Of a stretch of DNA of 64,000 bases, positions 57,580-64,000 are shown one piece after another. Origin of the DNA: Yponomeuta sedellus (Eukaryota; Arthropoda; Insecta; Lepidoptera; Yponomeutidae). The position numbers and the translations under genes were made by a program. Location of the stretch: positions 19,407,889 to 19,471,888 of the forward strand of contig OW203732.1 of the NCBI GenBank assembly GCA_934045075.1, given 5' to 3'. The notes under the pieces were generated by a model. It did not search any database. It saw nothing but the letters and a program-made list of their open reading frames with translations, and was not told the origin of the DNA. How positions within the stretch are numbered: the stretch's first letter is position 1; each line of letters opens with the position of its first letter.

Positions 57580-58080
57580 TTCAATGACCTAACATAAAAT
57601 TAGACAAAAAGTGAACTATTTCACAATAATATTTCTTATTGACACAAAGTAACTTTTAATAAATGTATTCGTATGCGGATATCAATATTAGTACAAAGAA
57701 GTGATATATTTTATGAATTTTGGAGATCTGGATGTCAGTCATGAAATGATTTCGAAACAACTTCGCTCTCGCGAAAGGTGATATAGCAATCAATATATGA
57801 AAGCGTTTTATTTAACTATAGTCGGGTTGCAAAAGTGCATAACAGGTTTATGAAATATTTTGTATGTAGTTTTCTAAGCAGGTGAGTGCTGATAAGCAGC
57901 GCCTCAAGCATACTTGTATCTGGCGGTAGGTATGCTGAGCACCTTTTGTTGCCAGCTGTAAATTCTTTATTTGTAAGCATACATTTTTTTACGGCTATGT
58001 CCAGCAGTGGACTAATATAGCCTGAAGAAGAAGAAGATATTTTTGAACTAAAACTTTTGCAAGCACAACACATTGTAGAC
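57580..58080. other. No gene; LINE tail near its end
   Basis: AT-rich. 'Atgtccagcagtggactaat' at about 57996 is another LINE 3' end. Confidence 0.45.
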
Positions 58081-58218
58081 TTTTAGTCCGCATCTACTTA
58101 CGGGTGATGTTATATCGGAAGATCCGACCAGGTTTCGCTCCGATTCGCAGAGCTTAATCATGGTGAGCAGAACCTGAATTCTTCCTATATAACAACACCC
58201 GTAGATCCGGACTAAAAG
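58081..58218. repeat. MITE with about 33-bp inverted ends
   Basis: The left end TTTTAGTCCGCATCTAC..GGGTG.TGTTATAT matches the complement of the right end with small gaps. GAC on both sides may be a 3-bp duplication. Non-coding. Confidence 0.7.
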
Positions 58219-58219
58219 A

Positions 58220-59214
58220 CAAGAAGAAGATACATTTTTTGGTCAACCGTGCTGAATTGTTGGCCGCAATGTATTTTTACTTTACTTCAATACTTTAATA
58301 TAAAATAACGACAATATCTGGCCAAGCATATGCTGGATGAGGATGGCGGGGGACAGAAAGAAGTAGTGTGCCTTGCGGGAGGCCTATGTCCAGCAGTGGA
58401 CGAATATCAGCTGAGCCATTGGTTTAGAAGTTTTCCTCATTACAGGGTCAATACATTTAGCCAATATATTTTTGTGTGCTAACCAGCCTTGCAACTTTTA
58501 AAGCCAAAAAAAAAATAAAACTTAATTTTAAAAGGTTTAGTGCAAAAAGATTTTAATTCTTAATACCTGTACATAAAAATCGGGACGTCCCGCCAAAAAG
58601 GGGACTTTTGGCAACGCTGGTGCCAACCCTAGCCCGCCTTCGAAACTAGACACTCGCTAATGATAATTTATGGTCTCGAGAGTTGGTGCCTTTATATCTC
58701 GTCGTCACCGGCTGATCGGCTCCGACTAGCCATTTTATGGAATCACGAGGATGTCTAAGGAAATTAGTCATCTGTCCCCTAAGTGAATATGTCTGGAAGA
58801 TAGACAAGTTATGGTGGGAGCCAAGGAGGTTTTTAAAAAGCTTAATAGTACTAAATGAAAACTAACGAATACGTCCACTTAATTCGGAGAGCGCTACTCA
58901 CGCTATCTTATTTCCCAACGTTTCGGCAGCGTTACAGTTGCGATTTGACCCGTTTAAAATATAACTATGTATGAGTATCGCGAATCATTAAGAAATACTA
59001 CCGCTACTGTAAAATTAAATTATATAGTTACAAAGCCCTCTTGGGACTAACACCTTATCTGTAAAGAAAGCTTACGTAGCATTGCCGAGTCAGCTCTAAC
59101 GTAAGTACCCGGTGGTAGAGGGTTGAACAACTATATATAACTTCTAATAGTGCCAGTAAGGCCTTAAAATTTACTCTTAATTTCCCATTTAATTGGTAAA
59201 GTGTATATAACATA
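58220..59214. other. No gene recognised
   Basis: Includes a LINE tail 'ggcctatgtccagcagtgga' at 58381-58400. Nothing else. Confidence 0.45.
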
Positions 59215-59408
59215 ACATTTACATACAAGTACACACATTGCTTTTGGCCCCACACTAGGATACCCTGTGTCGTGGGAACCAGAAACAACGACATCACAAA
59301 CATGTAAACATCCAAGACCTGGGCTTTTTTTTTGTTCCCAGCCGGGATTCGAACCCGGGATCTCTTGCATGGTAGGCAGACGCGCTACCGCTACGCCACA
59401 GAGGTCGT
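59215..59408 (-). repeat. tRNA-derived SINE, reverse copy of the 14078 family
   Basis: The complement has the head GACCTCTGTGGCGTAGC, the B box GGTTCGAATCC, a short A-run and the body with 'tggttcccacgacacagggt'. Confidence 0.8.
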
Positions 59409-59896
59409 CAATATATTTTGAAAGTGTGTATTTCAATTAAAAGACGCATCAACATTGTTTACATTTTTTAAAGTACGTAAACAAATGCACTGTAGTGACA
59501 TTCTCGATTCAGAAACTGGCCCTAAGAGACGAAATATTTGCCAAATTAGAGGCCACACGTAACAACGCTAAGTGCTAACTCCATATTACATAAGTACGAT
59601 ACGAAGTGTGTTTGATTGAACTCTCTGACTGGATCCAATCGATCGGTCGCGACTCGCGCCTAATCGACTTTAGTTTCGACTAATTGCCTCAATTGACATT
59701 GACATTGGAAACGGTTTATCTAATAGATAGACGTTGAGCAGAGTTAATTTTTGAGCTGAAAATCCTTGTATTTGTTGCAAGGGGTAAAGAATTTATATGA
59801 TACGAGTATGTGTAAGTCTATTATTAATGTGTAAGTTTGTTTAATTTCATTTTATAAGAGCATGTTATTAAACGCGTGTAAGTTATTTACAGTATG

Positions 59897-59994
59897 ACAA
59901 ACTTATCTGACCCGGTGACAGCGTCACTTTTCTCATAGTAAACTTGACGTTTCCATACAAAATTTGACACCTCCACCGGGTCAGATAACTTTGT
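59897..59994. repeat. 98-bp MITE
   Basis: 21-bp inverted ends ACAAA(C/G)TTATCTGACCCGG then TG, one mismatch, at 59897-59917 and 59974-59994. Confidence 0.85.
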
Positions 59995-60480
59995 AGCACT
60001 ATAATTACACCTTATATCAGCATGTTTTTAAATTTTATTACAATACATATTTTTTTTTCACGTCTAAGTCGCATTAAACAAAGAGTATATCGCATTAAAT
60101 CCGCCGCATTGAACGATTTTATTTTTAAAATTTTCACAGAATCCGTGTATACCACCACAGAACATAAGATTCTTGTTACCATGGCAACACAATAAATAAG
60201 TATCTTAGAGTTTGGCTTGAAAAAAGGTTACAGTAACAATAAAATATTATCCCACGGGAACGCGTTACCGGCGTACGAGTATAATACCGGAATATCATCT
60301 TGATTTAAGAAGTCATGGTTGTGTCCTTTTTTCTGGTTGTGGAATAGTATTCTCTATCTATCTATCCCATGTCTCAATTCATATCTTTGCCTATCTGTAT
60401 GCAAAGTTTCATGTTATTCCGTTCCGCCGTTACGTACGTAGACGACGTAGACGTGAGTATGAGTGAGTAGAACACTATAA

Positions 60481-60537
60481 TTACACTATTTTTATTTTTA
60501 ATGCACTAACGTCCCGGATGACGTGGTCATCCGGGAC
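60481..60537. repeat. SINE tail fragment fused to a perfect 12-bp palindrome
   Basis: 60481-60510 is the SINE tail (ACTATTTTTATTTTTAATGC, ACTAAC), cut at GTTAGTGC. It is followed at once by GTCCCGGATGAC-gtg-GTCATCCGGGAC (60511-60537), then 'cacctgaaaaagtgccgaaa', a motif seen near the ends of Penelope-like and other retroelements. Confidence 0.7.
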
Positions 60538-60599
60538 CACGGCACCTGAAAAAGTGCCGAAACGTTGGAAAATTGTAAAAATGTAATAAACGAGCATAA

Positions 60600-62015
60600 A
60601 TCCGTATAAAAACAGTTTTAATAGTGACTTATTGGTTCAGGAGATAAAGCCCTTTAAACGTACGATAGATAGAGAGCCTAAGCATAGAAATAAGGTCCCA
60701 TTGACACCCGGAACGAGTAACCCTAAAAACGTTAGCGAAGAGTTCCTATGAAATCGCGCTCTAGGTATAGCTACCGACGGAAATGAGTTAAGTGGAAGGA
60801 AACTGACAGGAAATTAGAGTAGGTCGGTGCCACGGGTCGTTAAGGTGCCACAGTCAGTGCTAAATGACACAGTCGCAAGGATTTTACTCGTAACTTTCAT
60901 TGGTTGTCGACATTTTCAAATCTACAGCCCATAATAGGCATAACCGTCTGTAAAATGCAGTTGTTCAATAGAGTCATATTAGTCCGGAAATGGTCGTTTC
61001 ATTCACACTACGGGTAGTCTAGTAACCAATCTCATTGCAATGGTATAACCCGAGCTACTCGGCGCCTCGCGGGATTCGATCTTCTTCGCAAGAGATGCCT
61101 ATTTAATTTGCGCGGGTTGACTGGAATGACTGTTACCGCTATTGCTTTGCAGTCTACCAAATTGAATCAAATAACTACTTTTGTCGTGCAAAACTATGTA
61201 AGTATAATACTCTAGGGCCAGGTTAATGTTCTGTCGATTGATTGTACCTACATAACTTAAACTCTTACACAATATAGACGGCAACATTGTATGAGGGAGA
61301 GTCAAAGATGAGATGATTCCACCTTCACACACACTAGATAGGTGAAAGGACCACTCGGACGCTGCTGTGTCTGGGACATTGTTTTTAGATGGAATAGGCT
61401 TGCCCAGCAACTATGCCATCCCGACAGCTTAATCGGCCTAGCCCACAGGAAAGAGAAATAAATGTACGGAGCCAAGCAATCGCAGGTTTCCTCACGACGT
61501 TTTTCTTCACGTTACCATGTAACATCGCTACACACATTCGCAGAAGTGCGTAGCTTTGAAATTAAACAAAGTCATAGGTAGATTAAAAGTAATTAAGCAG
61601 GAAATTAACAGTGTACCCTTGAGATTTCTCCGTCTAAGTCAACCGTGACTTTGTGACAAGTCTACATACCCACATTGCAACATTATCCTGCAAAACCTTT
61701 GTTTCATACGATTCACGGTTGAGCTGGTATTCGTTTTGTTATCGAGACACTGCGACTCGAATTTCAGTTTTTTTTTGCTGTCGCCGATAAAAACTTGATT
61801 GGTTTAATATTGTCTAGCTGGGTCTTCTTTCTCAGTAATTTTTGATAAGTCAACAGCTGATCATTACAGCTGTTGGAAAGTCGCACAAAACTTAGCACAT
61901 AACTAAGTAAAGTGCGTTTGAAGATACTTTTTTACACAGGATGCATGTAATTTATCGCTTAGGGTGTCAACTCATCGACGGATAGCACGTAGGTACAATA
62001 AAAATTTAAATTTCA
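60600..62015. other. No gene recognised
   Basis: Holds the third copy of repeat family E (61310-61400, forward). Otherwise nothing. Confidence 0.45.
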
Positions 62016-62366
62016 CTACTGCTGGGGCACGGGTCTCTTCCTGCATCGTAGGAAGGTTAGGCCATACTCCACCACGGGGGCCAAGTCCGGGTTAGTAGAG
62101 GATTGTAAGACAGTGCCGGGCCTTACGGTCAGAAGTTATCAAGCCGCCCATAAGGCCTCTGACATGGCTTAACGACTGCCATTACATGACAGCCGGAACC
62201 AACGGCTTAACGCGCCTTGCGAAGCACGGAAGCGCTCGGAAAAATGCTAGCTAACGGTAGTCACGAGACGGTCATCCATCCTGCACCTGACCGCGCCAGT
62301 TGTTGCTTAACTCAAGTGATCGATTCCAATCACTCGATTCGCCTAGGCCACGAGCGCTTCATCGCA
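62016..62366 (+). repeat. Interspersed repeat family D
   Basis: Matches 53764-54125 over about 340 bp ('ctgctggggcacgggtctct' to 'aggccacgagcgcttc'). Confidence 0.75.
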
Positions 62367-62369
62367 ATG

Positions 62370-63252
62370 CTTACATGTAAAGGCAAATGGGATTAATCAC
62401 GTGAAGACTAGGAACTTGACAAAGTTTCTATATTATCGTGTATTTTTTGAAGAAGTCGCCTTTTTATTACTTTTATGTTTTGTGGTACGTATTTCAGGTC
62501 TTTTAATTAAGATTGTCTATTGAAGTAGCAGATCATGTCAAAGACTAAGAGTGCAGAAATATTATAATAGTATTTTTATATTTCTTAGTTGCATATTGAT
62601 GTAACAACTCCTATTGTGTCATAACAGTTTTTGTAACATCATGCATAATTTAATATTTAAACCTTTATTCGCGTGGCCTTATAAGACAGACTCTTCTGTA
62701 ACAATCTTAACGATTTCTTCTGATTTATGACACATTTTACTAATCCTAACCATAATAGGATAGTTAATTTATGTGATCAACGACTTGCAAAAAGCAGCGA
62801 GACACCGATATTAAAATATATTTGGACCTGTCCAAGTATTCTCAAAAATAGTGTGAAGAACTTAGATAACAAATATCAAGCTGTATCTAAAACTGCTTTG
62901 AAAAAGTTACATTGTCTTACTTGTCTTTTTTGTTCGAGTAAACCTGGCTTCATGCGTTGTTTCTAGATTTATTTGGGAGAACTTTTTTTTAATTTACAAA
63001 AGGATGATGTGGGACAACTAATAATTTGAAAAAAGAATGCAAGTTTCAAATTTTCAGTGGCCAGCCCAAACTTCCGACCGCTCCATTCTAGTTATTCAAT
63101 CCCCGCTAAACATCGCGGAAACACCCACCACAACACACCCACCGCGCGTCGACGTTTAGAATTTATTGTAAATTATTACTTTTGTCAACGCCATTCGTGT
63201 GCTCTAGGCACGTTTCTGTACCGCCTAATAAGCCCTGCACTACATGCAAACT
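62370..63252. other. No gene recognised
   Basis: AT-rich. Open frames at 62727-62966 and 63057-63254 have no identifiable content. Confidence 0.45.
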
Positions 63253-63260
63253 AAACTTAC

Positions 63261-63795
63261 TGGGTACGTCCACTCGGATCACACAAACGGATCACATCAA
63301 GCCAAGCAAAATACTGATTCGAATGGACTACAATTTTGATTAGATTTTTTTCCATTCAGATTACACCATTAATCTTAGTAGGAAGGTAAAAGATATTATT
63401 TAATAAATAAGTACAATACATTTTCTTACAATAACTATTAATTTAAAATCAGTGTCAAGAAACACAAAAATCAAGGTTTTTGCACATGATTATTACCTTA
63501 TTAACAAATAGTTGAGAAAAAATTATATGAAATACCATAAAATAGATATTCAACGATTACGCGTTAATATTTATTTATTAATATTATTAAGTGGAATATA
63601 TTTAGACTATGAAAGATACACACTTATTATAAAAAATATCGATTACGCTCCTACTAAGATTAGCGGTGTGATCCGAATGGAAAAAAATCTAATCAACAAT
63701 GTCAATATTCATGTGATCCGAATGGAATATTTTGCTTGGTTTGATGTGATCCGTTGCGACTGTGATCCGTTTCTGTGATCCGAGTGGACGTACCC
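63261..63795. mobile_element. 535-bp DNA transposon derivative with long inverted repeats
   Basis: Ends GGGTACGTCCACTCGGATCA, inverted on the right. The inverted similarity extends more than 100 bp and includes 'acatcaagccaagcaaaata' and 'tgattagatttttttccatt'. A perfect 8-bp duplication AACTTACT flanks it (63253-63260 and 63796-63803). The motif GGATCACA / TGTGATCC recurs at least seven times within both arms. Non-coding. The superfamily cannot be named from the ends. Confidence 0.85.
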
Positions 63796-64000
63796 AACTT
63801 ACTACCTCTAGTACCTCTGTGTCACTCCGTCTCGTCAGAAAGGAAGAACGGTTCTGGATGTTTGGCACAGGGATCCTTTATAATCTGGAATAGCACATAA
63901 CAATAAAACGCCCGTAACTACACCAGACGTAACAATATTCAGTTGAAGATTGATTATTTAAAAAAAAATAAACACCCGTTTGCGTAAAAATGTAAATATA

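Noticed and set aside
60541..60570. Possible hammerhead-ribozyme core (CTGAAAA ... GAAAC)
   Set aside because: The CUGANGA box is altered and no convincing stems II and III with a cleavage triplet can be drawn. Kept only as a retroelement-end motif.

Overview
The window looks like nuclear DNA of a moth or butterfly. It is AT-rich and has spliced genes with long introns. One gene is the insect BAG3-type co-chaperone known in Lepidoptera as Samui. The repeats (tRNA-derived SINEs, Helitron ends with a hairpin plus CTAG, RTE/CR1-like LINE tails reading 'cccagcagtgg', mariner, P-like THAP elements) are of kinds common in lepidopteran genomes. The order assignment is an inference from these gene and repeat types.

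Layout. (1) 98-267 (-): one exon of a mitochondrial short-chain acyl-CoA dehydrogenase, the rest lying off the left edge. (2) 4285-29395 (+): the complete nine-exon Vps18 (deep orange) gene, 1003 aa by my splice model. Its 13.2-kb last intron is packed with nested transposons. (3) 30921-49490 (-): Samui, three coding exons, 578 aa, convergent with Vps18. The two poly(A) signals are only about 26 bp apart, so the 3' ends probably meet or overlap. The Samui start exon lies 16.7 kb upstream of exon 2, behind a heat-shock promoter (five perfectly spaced heat-shock half-sites, TATA box, TCAGT initiator). (4) 45937-48247 (-): an intact, once-spliced 654-aa Transib/RAG1-core-type transposase gene inside Samui intron 1, on the same strand. 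(5) 49.8-64 kb: no host gene recognised. This part holds a mariner with perfect 28-bp inverted repeats, SINEs, MITEs, an LTR with a tRNA-Lys-type primer-binding site, and a 535-bp element with very long inverted repeats and an 8-bp target duplication.

The transposon layer carries much of the interest. Four elements of two related THAP-domain families all have 8-bp target duplications and CACAGA..CATA-type ends, as expected for the P-element superfamily. They lie at 1545-3464, 22606-24587, 19894-22335 and 37577-40387. A tRNA-derived SINE family occurs repeatedly as inverted (fold-back) copies, each bounded as a unit by one target duplication. One of these SINEs is split by a 12-kb insertion ending in 14-bp inverted repeats. 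In Vps18, the 3' half of the RING-encoding exon 8 has been tandemly duplicated into the following intron and has decayed there.

The host genes do not form one pathway. Vps18 acts in HOPS/CORVET endolysosomal tethering, Samui in Hsp70 co-chaperoning, and the acyl-CoA dehydrogenase in mitochondrial beta-oxidation.
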